A stretch of 46,278 nt of DNA from an uncultured Pseudomonadota bacterium (lineage in GTDB: Bacteria > Myxococcota_A > Bradymonadia > Bradymonadales > Bradymonadaceae): assembly GCA_950059285.1 (NCBI GenBank), contig CATLTV010000017.1, positions 1 to 46,278 on the forward strand, in the 5' to 3' direction. The translations under genes were made by a program, and so were the position numbers. How positions within the stretch are numbered: position 1 is the stretch's first letter; each line of letters begins with the position of its first letter. The notes under the pieces are model-generated. The model did no database searches. It saw nothing but the letters and a program-made list of their open reading frames with translations, and had not been told where the DNA came from. Shown here piece after piece: positions 25,376 through 33,934 of the stretch.

Positions 25376-26431
25376 ATGTCAGATCCCAGTATTCATGTTG
25401 CAACAGAGTCCTCCCATGAGGAGGAGTTGCAAGAGACCCCAATTACATCTCGGCCTGGGTTGGTTCCCCTTTTTATCCTGTGTGTGTTGACGATGGGGGT
25501 GGGATTTTTCTTTGCCATGCAACGCAACTCATCGCTCTCGGATATTGAGGTGCGTCAGGATGATGCCAGGGCTGATACAGTGTGGTCTGCAAAGGTGGCG
25601 CTTGAGAAGGGTGCTCCGTTGGAGTTGTCTTCTGTGCCTGTATCTGTACAGCAAAGTTTGGATCATGCTGTGTGGGGGGAGTACAGATTTGAGCAGTACA
25701 ACCAGATGACTTCGTCACAAGATGCACAGGCTGCGTCACAGGATGCCGTGCATACCACGCTCTCTTTTGGTGTTGACTGGAGAGAGTTCAAGTCAGGTGA
25801 GGGGCTACTTGGCATGATCAAGAACTCTCGCTTTCAGGTTGACTCGGGTAAGCAACATCTTAATGAGCAGTTGTTGCGTCAGGTGCAAGAACGCCTGAAC
25901 AAGGTGACCATGACGGCCACCTATCACTCTGCTGGCGTAGTGGATCGTCTCTCTTTTGATGCAGATGTGCCTCCAATGATGGCACCTGTGTTGAAGCTTG
26001 TGGAGGGTGGTGTGGTGTTGCTATCAACATCGCTTCCTGACAAGCCCGTGTTGCCTGGTGCGTCGTGGACGTACTCTGTGCCACTTGCTGGAATGGAAGT
26101 GGATACGATGACGATGACAGGGCAGGTCGATGTGACCGCGACATTCAAGGGTGTGTTGCGCAAGGATGATGGGCAAGAGATTCAGATCATCTCGCAGGTG
26201 TTGACCGTGTCACTCAGTGGAGCAACGCGCGATGCCAAAGTTCCCGAACAAACGTATTCGTTAACAGGTCAGGGCCATGGGTTATTGCAGCTTGATGTTG
26301 AGAGCAAGCTACCTCTGGAGCATGGCATGGTGTTGGACACTGTGCTTGTTGTTGAGCCTGAAGGTGGTGAGAGCTTTACGCAATCAAGTAAGCTTCAGTT
26401 GTCGTATCGCCAGGGGCAGCAAGGTTCCTGA
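25376..26431 (+). CDS. Membrane-anchored protein of unknown function
   Basis: A 351-residue protein. A hydrophilic N-terminus of about 28 residues precedes one membrane helix (LVPLFILCVLTMGVGFFFAM, about residues 29-48). The remaining ~300 residues are extracytoplasmic and look beta-rich, with many alternating hydrophobic/Thr/Val stretches (VTMTATYHSAGVV, TMTMTGQVDVTATF). No family is recognised. The start is ATG 25376, with only a weak AGAG upstream. It converges on trkH with 12 bases between stops and no visible terminator. Confidence 0.75.
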   Translation: MSDPSIHVATESSHEEELQETPITSRPGLVPLFILCVLTMGVGFFFAMQRNSSLSDIEVRQDDARADTVWSAKVALEKGAPLELSSVPVSVQQSLDHAVWGEYRFEQYNQMTSSQDAQAASQDAVHTTLSFGVDWREFKSGEGLLGMIKNSRFQVDSGKQHLNEQLLRQVQERLNKVTMTATYHSAGVVDRLSFDADVPPMMAPVLKLVEGGVVLLSTSLPDKPVLPGASWTYSVPLAGMEVDTMTMTGQVDVTATFKGVLRKDDGQEIQIISQVLTVSLSGATRDAKVPEQTYSLTGQGHGLLQLDVESKLPLEHGMVLDTVLVVEPEGGESFTQSSKLQLSYRQGQQGS

Positions 26432-26443
26432 TGAACATGTGTG

Positions 26444-27931
26444 TTAGCCTCTGCGCCAGAAGTCTGGGAGGAACAGGACCAGAATGGTCATGAACTCAAG
26501 TCGGCCAAGGATCATACAGAAGCTTAGGACCATCTTGCCCGAGGTGGGGATGAACGCGAAACTTTGTGTTGGACCAACTTTGGCCAGACCTGGCCCGATG
26601 TTAAAGAGGGTGGCTGCAACGCTGGTGACCGCTGAGACGATGTCGAGTCCAAGGTAGGTCATGTACAGACTAGCGCCGCCGAAGGTGATCATGGCAAGGG
26701 CAAAGAATCCCATGATGCCCGAGAGTACTTCGCGGGGAATAACCGAGCTTCCGATGCGAATGGCCATGACGCTCTGAGGTCGAAAGACCTTGTAGATCTC
26801 GGCGTAGATGACCTTGAAGACGACCATAAAACGAATGACCTTGATGCCACCTGCGGTGGAGCCCGCCATACCTCCTGAACACATCAGGAGCAGCAGGAGC
26901 AACTTTGAGAATGGGGGCCAGATGTCGAAGTCATCCGTGCCAAACCCTGTGGTGGTGATGACTCCAGCGACCTGAAAGAGTGAGTATCTCAGGCTATCAA
27001 AGACACTCTCATGTTTGGCATCAAGTCCCCTGATGTTCCAGGTGATGATGATGGTGACGATGGACACGACAAGCAGATAGACGTGAAGTTCCTTGTCCTT
27101 GAGAGCGCGCTTCCAGTTGCCACGAATCGCTTCAAAGTAGAGGCCAAAGTTGACGCCAGCAGCGATCATAAAGAAGGAGATCACAAAGTCGATGGCCGCC
27201 GAGTCAAACTCACCGACGCTTCCATTGCGCGTGGAGAAGCCACCTGTGGCCATGGTCGCAAATGAGTGCGTAATGGCCTCATGCATGGTCATGCCCAGTC
27301 CCCAGAGGATGATGGTTTCGACCACAGTAAACGCGACATAAATCCACCAGAGCGCAGCAGCAGTCTGTTTGATCTTGGGCTTGAGTCCTTCCGTAATAGG
27401 GCCTGGCACCTCAGATTTGAAGAGGAATTTGCCGCCCACGCCCAGTTGAGGAAAGATGGCCACGAACAACACAATGATGCCCATACCACCAAGCCAGTGT
27501 GTGAGTGTTCGCCACCAGTGGAGCGCATAGGAGTGCGTGGCGATCTCCGTCATCACCGTGGAGCCCGTGGTGGTGAACCCCGAGATGGTTTCAAAGTAAG
27601 CATCAGCGGGGTTTGTGAAGGCGCCATCAAACATGTAGGGGAGACCACCAAAGACGCCGAGCAAGAGCCAGCTGACGGCGACAAGAAAGATGGCATCTGC
27701 ACGAAAGATGGGTCCTGTCGCGTGACGTCCAAGCCACCAGAAGATGCCGCCACAAAGTGCGGTGACGCCAGAAGCGCTCAGGAACGCGTAAACCGTGCTC
27801 ATGGGATCGTAGAGCACAGCCCAGAAGAGGCTTGATGCGATACAGAGCGCGAGTGTCAGGAGCAGGATGCCCAGTTGTCTTGATATGCTTTCGTAATGCA
27901 CGGTGAGTAGAACCTCGGGTTGTCGTCGCAT
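26444..27931 (-). CDS. trkH: Trk potassium uptake system membrane subunit TrkH
   Basis: A 495-residue potassium channel-like transporter. The four pore segments carry the selectivity-filter sequences TTTGST, ATGGFST, TTTGFGT and NIGPGL. Conserved loops [10 protein letters not shown] and [15 protein letters not shown] are present, and the C-terminus is normal (FLPDFWRRG). It imports K+ together with the TrkA ring encoded 39 bases upstream. I chose ATG 27931; a TTG precedes it. Gene order trkA-trkH indicates one transcript. Confidence 0.97.
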   Translation of the reverse strand: MRRQPEVLLTVHYESISRQLGILLLTLALCIASSLFWAVLYDPMSTVYAFLSASGVTALCGGIFWWLGRHATGPIFRADAIFLVAVSWLLLGVFGGLPYMFDGAFTNPADAYFETISGFTTTGSTVMTEIATHSYALHWWRTLTHWLGGMGIIVLFVAIFPQLGVGGKFLFKSEVPGPITEGLKPKIKQTAAALWWIYVAFTVVETIILWGLGMTMHEAITHSFATMATGGFSTRNGSVGEFDSAAIDFVISFFMIAAGVNFGLYFEAIRGNWKRALKDKELHVYLLVVSIVTIIITWNIRGLDAKHESVFDSLRYSLFQVAGVITTTGFGTDDFDIWPPFSKLLLLLLMCSGGMAGSTAGGIKVIRFMVVFKVIYAEIYKVFRPQSVMAIRIGSSVIPREVLSGIMGFFALAMITFGGASLYMTYLGLDIVSAVTSVAATLFNIGPGLAKVGPTQSFAFIPTSGKMVLSFCMILGRLEFMTILVLFLPDFWRRG

Positions 27932-27970
27932 CAAGTGGTTGTGATGACACGTGTTTTTGATGCGTTGACT

Positions 27971-29314
27971 TTATTTTGCCTTGAAGAATGCTTCCACTTT
28001 CTGGCGATGTTCGGGGGTGGTGAAGACAATAACACGGTCATTGGGTTCAATGATATCGTCGCCTCGAGGGACAAAGGCGCCCGAGGCATCAACCACACCA
28101 CAGATGTTTGCGTCGGAGGGGAAGCCAACCTGTTTGATGGGTTTACCAACAATGGGGCTGTTTTCTGGAGTCAGGAACTCAAGGAACTCACCCTGTCCCT
28201 CAAGGATGGGGGCGATGCTGAGGATCTGGCCAGCGCGTGCATATTTAAGGACCTGTTTGGCGACCTCAATACGTGGAGAAAGCGGCGCATCGATACCAAG
28301 TCGTTCACAGATCGGAGAGTAGTCGGGTTTGTGTACCAGGGCGAGCACGCGAGGTGCGCCGAGATCGCGAGCGAGCAAGCTTGCCATGAGGTTGACTTCA
28401 TCTTCCTGACTGGCTGCGACAAAGGCATTGGTAGAAGGGATGTTCTCTTCCTCAAGGACATGTGCATTGGTGCCATCCGCGTTGATGATGGCGACGTGAT
28501 GGAGTTCACGAGCCATGGCGCGGCAGCGTTCTCTGTCACGTTCAATGATGATGACTTCGATGTGGTCACGTGAGAGCGCAGCCGCAAGAGAGATGGCCAC
28601 ATCGCTCCCTCCCACGATGATGACACGACGTGTGTAGCGTCGTCGTTCTCGTTTGAAGATCTTTTCGACCTTGGGGATTTGCTCGATACGTCCGACGATG
28701 AGGAGCTCATCGCCATCGCGGATAATGTCATTACCACCAGGGACAAGCACGGTGTTGTCGCGCACAAGCGCGGCGATGAGCGTGTTGCTTGGGAGGCGTA
28801 CATCTTTGATCATGCGATCGATGACGCTTGTGGAGCTATCCACGTGAAGTTGGATCATTTCAATACGATTATCCGCAAAGTCTTCCACGGCGATAGCGTG
28901 TGCGGAGCGAATGATCTTGTGCATCTCCAGCGCGATGAGTGCATTGGGGTTGATAATCAGATCGATACCAAAGGTGCCTGTGACCATGCCACGTTCGTTT
29001 TCAAAGTAGGCTTCTTCGCTGACACGAGCGATGGTTTTTTTTGCGCCCATTTCTTTGGCGCGTATGGCTGCGAGCAAGTTGGTTTCGCAGTGATTGGTGA
29101 CGGCGATAAAGAGATCTGCTTCATCAGCCTTGGCTTGTTTCAGGGTGTTGAGGTTGGCACCGTGACCCTTGAGTACCATGGCATCGAGGGTTTCCTCTGC
29201 ATGTGTCAAGGCGTTGATATCACTGTCGATAATGACAACATTGTGGTGTTCTTTGACGAGCACATCCGAGATGTAGCGGCCGACTTCACCCATGCCAACA
29301 ATGACAATATTCAT
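27971..29314 (-). CDS. trkA: Trk potassium uptake regulatory subunit TrkA
   Basis: A 447-residue cytoplasmic protein with two RCK_N/RCK_C units. The first Rossmann motif is MNIVIVGMGEVGRYIS with DSD at the end of strand 2. The second is RVIIVGGSDVAISLA with ERD, suggesting nucleotide binding in both. RCK_C domains lie near residues 135-220 and 360-447. TrkA gates TrkH in response to NAD(H)/ATP and, in some bacteria, c-di-AMP through RCK_C. The diadenylate cyclase gene lies about 8 kb away. A structured leader lies upstream (29373-29425). Confidence 0.97.
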   Translation of the reverse strand: MNIVIVGMGEVGRYISDVLVKEHHNVVIIDSDINALTHAEETLDAMVLKGHGANLNTLKQAKADEADLFIAVTNHCETNLLAAIRAKEMGAKKTIARVSEEAYFENERGMVTGTFGIDLIINPNALIALEMHKIIRSAHAIAVEDFADNRIEMIQLHVDSSTSVIDRMIKDVRLPSNTLIAALVRDNTVLVPGGNDIIRDGDELLIVGRIEQIPKVEKIFKRERRRYTRRVIIVGGSDVAISLAAALSRDHIEVIIIERDRERCRAMARELHHVAIINADGTNAHVLEEENIPSTNAFVAASQEDEVNLMASLLARDLGAPRVLALVHKPDYSPICERLGIDAPLSPRIEVAKQVLKYARAGQILSIAPILEGQGEFLEFLTPENSPIVGKPIKQVGFPSDANICGVVDASGAFVPRGDDIIEPNDRVIVFTTPEHRQKVEAFFKAK

Positions 29315-29734
29315 GAGGTTCTGCTCAGTTTGAGGTTTTGTGTCCCATATAACTGTGGGAAATATGTGATGTTTCCTGGTATATTTTGAGGGCGTGATGA
29401 ACGCATCTCAAAAGTTGACCAGGAATCGACTCAATGTCTACCCACGTCAGGGCAGAGAAATCAAGTCGTGATGTATATGAATATGCGAAGTTTTGCGCGT
29501 GCAAAAGCGTGACTATCTCTTTGTTGTTGTTGCTGCTATCATCGCGATATAGAGTTGATGCTGGGATGTCGATAGAGCGCAGAAATAGAAACTTTTCTCT
29601 CGCGCGATAAAGTGCTAAGGAGACATCCTTTGGCGGCATTTGCTGCTTATTGTATGAGTGCACGTGTGCATTCACTATGGAGTGGTGAGTGATAGTGTGT
29701 GTGATCAAAAACTCCTCAAGATGAGATATCTACA
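29315..29734. other. 420-base divergent region with a structured trkA leader
   Basis: The region contains a nested inverted repeat at 29373-29425: TTCCTGGT/ACCAGGAA outside, TTTTGAG/CTCAAAA in the middle, GCGT/ACGC inside, with small internal loops. A smaller TCCCA/TGGGA stem lies at 29343-29360. Both would lie in the 5' leader of trkA if transcription starts upstream. A minus-strand frame of 127 codons (29325-29708) covers most of the gap, but has no ribosome site or family likeness, and I do not call it. The promoters of trkA and the plus-strand gene must lie here. Confidence 0.45.
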
Positions 29735-30886
29735 ATGGATCGACGACTTATAGAGCACTTTGTGAATGCCAACTTGCTCTCCCGTCAAGATATGCAGCGA
29801 GTGATTTTGCGTGCGTCCAAGGCCAAGACTGGTTTGGTCTCCCAAATTCTGGACATGGGTGTGATTGATGAGGACTCCTTAGCCAAGCATATCGCATCGT
29901 TCTATCACTATGAACCACTCGATAATTCGTCGTTCTTTATGGATGACTCTGTATTGGGAATGTTAGATCAAGAGACGGCAACTCAACAAGGTGCGCTGCC
30001 CTTTGGTTATGAACCAGGAAGTGCACGTGTTTATGTCGCGGTGTACGAACCAGACCGTTGTAAAGAAGCCCTCGCCAAGGTCGAAGCAACATCAGGACAG
30101 GCTCCTGTTGTGCGCATCGCGACCAAGAGCTGGTTAGACAAGGCAATTCCTTTTTATTATGGCTCGGACAGAGGTGGTGCACAGCTTCCTTCTGGTGCCA
30201 GTCAAAACAACAGTCGTGTGCAAAACTCTTGGACACAAAGACCCCGCAGCTCGGGGCGAATTCCTCCGATTGCATCACAGTCCCCCAACAGAGAAGGTGA
30301 CTTTGGCTCAGATATGCCCATGGTCAGTGGCATGCACCGTATTTCATCTCGTGTGTCACAATCTCCTCGCACCGCTACTCCCCGTACAACTCCTCGCCCA
30401 ATACAGTCTCGTTCCATGACGGAACCTAACGATGACTTCGACGAGTTTGAAGCGTTACTTCGCGATGAAGGTCCAGACCTGTCTCCGCGCGCCAGCGTGA
30501 TTGGTCGTCCCCGCATCTCTCGTCGTAATGATGAATCAAGCTTTGGTGACTTCTCAGGTCAGAACTCAATGTGGGATCAGGTCAGCCGACATCCTGCGTT
30601 GAACTCACCGCCACCATCTTCAGGGTGGAATCATCAGGAGCCCCAACCTCATGCAGAACCATCAGGTTCCTTTTCTCTGTTTGATGAACCTTCCGAGGTT
30701 CAGAGTAGAAATGAGCTGACACTCCAAGATGTAGTGGAGAAGCAACATCAGCAGATCAACAAGCTGAAGTCCGAGGCGCAACGGCAGCGCGAAGTCATTC
30801 AGGCTCTCGCAGATCTTCTGATCGAGGCCCGCGTGATTTCACGACGTGACCTCACGCGAAAGCTTCAGTCCTTGCGCAGTAAGTAG
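29735..30886 (+). CDS. GspE/MshE N-terminal domain protein with disordered middle and coiled-coil end
   Basis: A 383-residue protein. Residues 1-150 resemble the N-terminal domain of type II secretion/type IV pilus ATPases (MshEN/GspE_N type): NANLLSRQDMQRVILRASK, MGVIDEDSLAKHIASFY and PFGYEPGSARVYVAV. No Walker motifs follow. The middle (150-310) is rich in Ser, Pro, Arg and Gln and is probably disordered. The C-terminus (about 325-380) is a charged helix likely to form a coiled coil. Stand-alone domains of this kind may bind cyclic di-GMP or partner proteins; that is inference. A 30-bp hairpin terminator follows its stop. Confidence 0.75.
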   Translation: MDRRLIEHFVNANLLSRQDMQRVILRASKAKTGLVSQILDMGVIDEDSLAKHIASFYHYEPLDNSSFFMDDSVLGMLDQETATQQGALPFGYEPGSARVYVAVYEPDRCKEALAKVEATSGQAPVVRIATKSWLDKAIPFYYGSDRGGAQLPSGASQNNSRVQNSWTQRPRSSGRIPPIASQSPNREGDFGSDMPMVSGMHRISSRVSQSPRTATPRTTPRPIQSRSMTEPNDDFDEFEALLRDEGPDLSPRASVIGRPRISRRNDESSFGDFSGQNSMWDQVSRHPALNSPPPSSGWNHQEPQPHAEPSGSFSLFDEPSEVQSRNELTLQDVVEKQHQQINKLKSEAQRQREVIQALADLLIEARVISRRDLTRKLQSLRSK

Positions 30887-30912
30887 AGCGCGAATACATG
30901 GACTCTGTTCTC

Positions 30913-30974
30913 AGAGCAAAACAAATTAGGCGACCCTTTGCCCAGGCAAAGGGTCGCCTAATTTGTTTTGCTCT
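30913..30974. terminator. Bidirectional terminator with 30-bp perfect arms and a 2-base loop
   Basis: Positions 30913-30942 are the exact reverse complement of 30945-30974, with only CA between. The outer part is AT-rich (CAAAACAAATT) and gives U-rich ends on both strands; the inner part is GC-rich (GGCGACCC). It lies 26 bases after the stop of the plus gene. It also contains the last codons and stop of the minus gene (stop at 30958-30960), so both converging transcripts can use it. Confidence 0.88.
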
Positions 30975-32319
30975 CCTTGTTGCTGACGCCGAGTCTGAAT
31001 GTAATACCCCAGATGCCGCTGTTGAGCGTGGGTAGCATGGTGTAAGCACTCCCAATTTCAAGGATGAGAGGTTCAAAGTTGTAACCTGCTCTCAGTGAGA
31101 GGCTGCCACCATGTAAGGTGCGATCCAGACCCGTTTGCTTGAACAGCGCGTCTCCACCAATTCCCATCCTCGCATAATCCACCGAGAACTTGCCATAGAT
31201 TGCACGCCAGAGCTGTTGGCGAACTCTCAACCCCACACGGAGCGGATAGTTTTGATGAAGCTTATTAAGTGGTGTGGTGTTTTCTGAATCCTGCCTTGCC
31301 ACAAATGAGGACGCCCCCAGTGTGATTCCCATGCCCAGCGATGGCGTGTACGGGTTGGCAAACCATCGCGATGGTTTGAGCCTCTCAAAGTAAAGCTCTT
31401 GCTCTAACTCAAAGCCCAGCCCTGGTTGGAGGGTTTGATTTGACTCGCCTGTCCATCTCCTGTGGCCTGCGCCAAAGGTAAACTCGGCGACCACGGATTG
31501 TTGTGCGAGAGCAAGAGAGGGGGCGGCAAAAAGGAGAAGGCACGATGTCAGTATAATCCCGAGCACCTTTTTGCCGCCCCCTCTCTTGCGGGTTTTGCAC
31601 AAGAGCGCGGTGATGAGCACGAGCAGCATCAAGAATGGTGCGCTGGGTTTTGACGGTGTTGTGGTGCAGGAAGATTGTTGTGGTGGAGTGCAGCGACCAA
31701 GCTCACAGGTCTGTGTCTCTGCACATGAACCATCACCTTCAACGCATTCAAGACATTTGCCTCGGGCAGTGTCGCATTGCCAACCCGAGAGGCAGTCTTC
31801 CTTGCTACTGCACTCCAGAGGATCAAGTAGCAGGATGTAGTCAGCATCAAGAAGACATGGTGACTCATCTGTGGCGCACTCCAGTGATATCCAGATGCGA
31901 GCATCACGACCAAGTTCATCAGCAGTGAGACGATCAAGTGTGTTCTCTCCTGATTGCAGCGAGATGGTGTGCTGAACATAGAGGTCTGCGCTTTGAAGTG
32001 TTTCTTCCTGTTCCTCATCCCATGACAGCGGTAGTGCGGTGGGTTCAAGCTCACCCTGGATCTCTTCAAAGATCGCCGCTGGACCTGCGCGTACAATCAC
32101 CTGTTGTGTGGTGGTTGATACGTTGGTCAGGCTGTAGTCAATCGCATTTCTGCCCTGCGTGCTACCACGCTCAAGAATATCAAAGGATGAACAGGTCATG
32201 CTCTGTGCTTGTGAATCATCACGCACGCAGAGCTCTCCTTGATAGACGGGATCAGAGACAGGTTGGCAACCTGTGAGCAGCAACACCAGGAAGAGAAGAG
32301 TACATGCTCTTGTGTTCAT
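30958..32319 (-). CDS. Composite lipoprotein: Cys-rich domain, membrane anchor, second signal-like segment, beta-barrel
   Basis: About 453 residues from ATG 32319. The N-terminus is a lipoprotein signal with lipobox LTGC. A globular part follows, then a cysteine-rich stretch (CSSKEDCLSGWQCD..., CTPPQQSSC), then a helix plus basic tail (FLMLLVLITALLCKTRKR) that looks like a C-terminal sorting anchor of myxobacterial type. In the same frame comes VLGIILTSCLLLFAAPSLALAQQ-like sequence, a normal signal peptide ending ALA-QQ. About 170 residues of outer-membrane beta-barrel-like sequence follow. It reads as two secreted proteins joined in frame. A GTG at the second signal could be a separate start (GAGGGGG upstream). 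A 24-bp inverted repeat (31511-31589) spans the joint. It is the last gene of the operon. Confidence 0.7.
   Translation of the reverse strand: MNTRACTLLFLVLLLTGCQPVSDPVYQGELCVRDDSQAQSMTCSSFDILERGSTQGRNAIDYSLTNVSTTTQQVIVRAGPAAIFEEIQGELEPTALPLSWDEEQEETLQSADLYVQHTISLQSGENTLDRLTADELGRDARIWISLECATDESPCLLDADYILLLDPLECSSKEDCLSGWQCDTARGKCLECVEGDGSCAETQTCELGRCTPPQQSSCTTTPSKPSAPFLMLLVLITALLCKTRKRGGGKKVLGIILTSCLLLFAAPSLALAQQSVVAEFTFGAGHRRWTGESNQTLQPGLGFELEQELYFERLKPSRWFANPYTPSLGMGITLGASSFVARQDSENTTPLNKLHQNYPLRVGLRVRQQLWRAIYGKFSVDYARMGIGGDALFKQTGLDRTLHGGSLSLRAGYNFEPLILEIGSAYTMLPTLNSGIWGITFRLGVSNKESKTN
31511..31589 (-). repeat. 24-bp perfect inverted repeat inside a coding sequence
   Basis: 31511-31534 is the exact reverse complement of 31566-31589, with 31 bases between. 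Each arm contains GAGAGGGGGCGGCAAAAAGG or its complement. It spans the joint between the first anchor-like tail and the second signal peptide of the composite lipoprotein ORF. Confidence 0.9.
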
Positions 32320-32359
32320 GTGTTGGGCGATGGGAGGTGCAGGTGTCATGGCAAGTCAA

Positions 32360-33910
32360 TTAACCCATACGGACGAGGGCTTTCCCAAGGAAGTCCACGA
32401 CCAGAGATGCGCTTGTGGTGAGCTCGCCATGGACCTCACAGCAAAGGTCGCCCGCAGCACCATGGAGCCAGACTGCAATACATGCGGCGACAAAGTGATC
32501 GGGGTGACTGGCAAGTTGTGCGGCGAGTACACCTGTGAGCACATCGCCCATGCCGCCACTTGCCATGCCTGGGTTGCCCGAGGTGTTGATGGCAACGCGT
32601 CCATCAGGAGATGCGATGACAGTGCTCGCAATCTTCAGCACTACAATACACTGAGAAACCTGTGCCAGAGTGCGCGCATGCTCGATGGGATCGCTCAAGA
32701 TCTCATCGATAGATGTATTGGTAAGCTTTGCCATTTCTCCAGGATGCGGTGTGAGCACAATGGTGCGCTGGAGTGATGCTCGTCGCAAGACATCAAGCAA
32801 CCTGTGTTCAGCAATGAGTGATAATGCATCGGCATCAAGTACAAGATCCTGTCGAGGATCAAGCAAGATGTGTTGGAGCACATCACGCAAGCTCTCCTGT
32901 GTGCCCATACCTGGCCCCATGGCGATGATCTGAGCACGATCAAGATACTGTTGCAGGAGTAATCGTTGTCGATCCTTGTATATATCTTGTGTGAGTAGTG
33001 GGGCGCTCATTGCTTCGGGGACACCGAGGCTGATTCTTGGCACCACATCGTCATATGTGCCCACGGTGACAAGCCCTGCGCCACCATGAATTGCGCCACG
33101 TGCGCACAGGATCGCAGCACCGCTCATGGTGTTTGAGCCGGCCAGAATAAGGAGTTTGCCTGCGTCGCCTTTGTGGGTCATGGGTGAGCGTGTGCGGATT
33201 TGTGACTTTGCCCACGATGCGGTCAACGCAATGGTCTTGATGTCACATTGATCAATCACTCTCTCGGGGATGCCAATATCAATGCATTGTGTTTCACCGC
33301 AGAGGTGACGACCAGGTAGAAGGACCTGACCCGTTTTGAGCATGCCAAAACTGGCGCAGTAGCTTGCGCGCACACAACTTCCCATCGGTTGACCCGTCAA
33401 CGAGTCCAGCCCACTGGGGATATCCACGGCAAGGACGCAGGGTTGTCGGTTGAGAAAGTCGATGGCGACGGCGTAGCGTCCTCGAGCAGGACGGGAGAGT
33501 CCAGTGCCAAAGAGCGCATCACACCAGAGGTCGCAATGGGGGAGTGTTTCAAGTCGATGGGCGACCTGTTCCTCGGTCATGGTGAAGAGGAAGTGGTAGG
33601 AGAGCTCAAGGTTTTGAACAATCTTCCAGTTCAGCGCAGCTTCTGCACGAAATCCTTCAGGATTGCTGAGCAGGACGATTGTGACATGAATGCCTTCCGC
33701 CTCAAGGAGCCTGGCCATGGCGAGTCCATCGCCACCATTGTTGCCGCCACCACACAAGATACCTACATGTTGAACGTGAGGTAGCTTGTCGAGCAACATT
33801 CGGGTCGCGCCCAGAGCGGCACGTTCCATCAAGATCTCACCAGGGATGCCGATCTCGGTGATGGTCGTGGAGTCCATCTGTCTCATCTGCGCTGGGGTTG
33901 CGATGCGCAT
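32360..33910 (-). CDS. nnr: Bifunctional NAD(P)H-hydrate epimerase / ADP-dependent dehydratase
   Basis: A 516-residue fusion. The N-terminal YjeF_N epimerase part has ILCGGGNNGGDGLAMA. The C-terminal ribokinase-like dehydratase has LAGSNTMSGAAILCARGA, MGPGMGT, LDADAL, LTPHPGEMAKL and NPGMASGGMGDVLTG. It repairs hydrated NADH/NADPH; the epimerase and dehydratase parts are in the usual order and full length. AAGGAG precedes ATG 33910. It follows glmM by 24 bases and precedes the composite lipoprotein. Confidence 0.96.
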   Translation of the reverse strand: MRIATPAQMRQMDSTTITEIGIPGEILMERAALGATRMLLDKLPHVQHVGILCGGGNNGGDGLAMARLLEAEGIHVTIVLLSNPEGFRAEAALNWKIVQNLELSYHFLFTMTEEQVAHRLETLPHCDLWCDALFGTGLSRPARGRYAVAIDFLNRQPCVLAVDIPSGLDSLTGQPMGSCVRASYCASFGMLKTGQVLLPGRHLCGETQCIDIGIPERVIDQCDIKTIALTASWAKSQIRTRSPMTHKGDAGKLLILAGSNTMSGAAILCARGAIHGGAGLVTVGTYDDVVPRISLGVPEAMSAPLLTQDIYKDRQRLLLQQYLDRAQIIAMGPGMGTQESLRDVLQHILLDPRQDLVLDADALSLIAEHRLLDVLRRASLQRTIVLTPHPGEMAKLTNTSIDEILSDPIEHARTLAQVSQCIVVLKIASTVIASPDGRVAINTSGNPGMASGGMGDVLTGVLAAQLASHPDHFVAACIAVWLHGAAGDLCCEVHGELTTSASLVVDFLGKALVRMG

Positions 33911-33934
33911 GGCTTGCTCCTTGAGGTTGTGCGT

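Noticed and set aside
26432-26443. A terminator between the converging unknown membrane protein gene and trkH
   Set aside because: Only 12 bases separate the stops and no stem could be found there.
29315-29425. A c-di-AMP (ydaO-type) riboswitch before trkA
   Set aside because: The conserved core sequences of that riboswitch are not visible; only a simple nested hairpin is present.
29325-29708. A 127-codon minus-strand frame upstream of trkA
   Set aside because: No ribosome site, no recognisable fold, and it covers a region with nested inverted repeats; more likely leader/promoter DNA.
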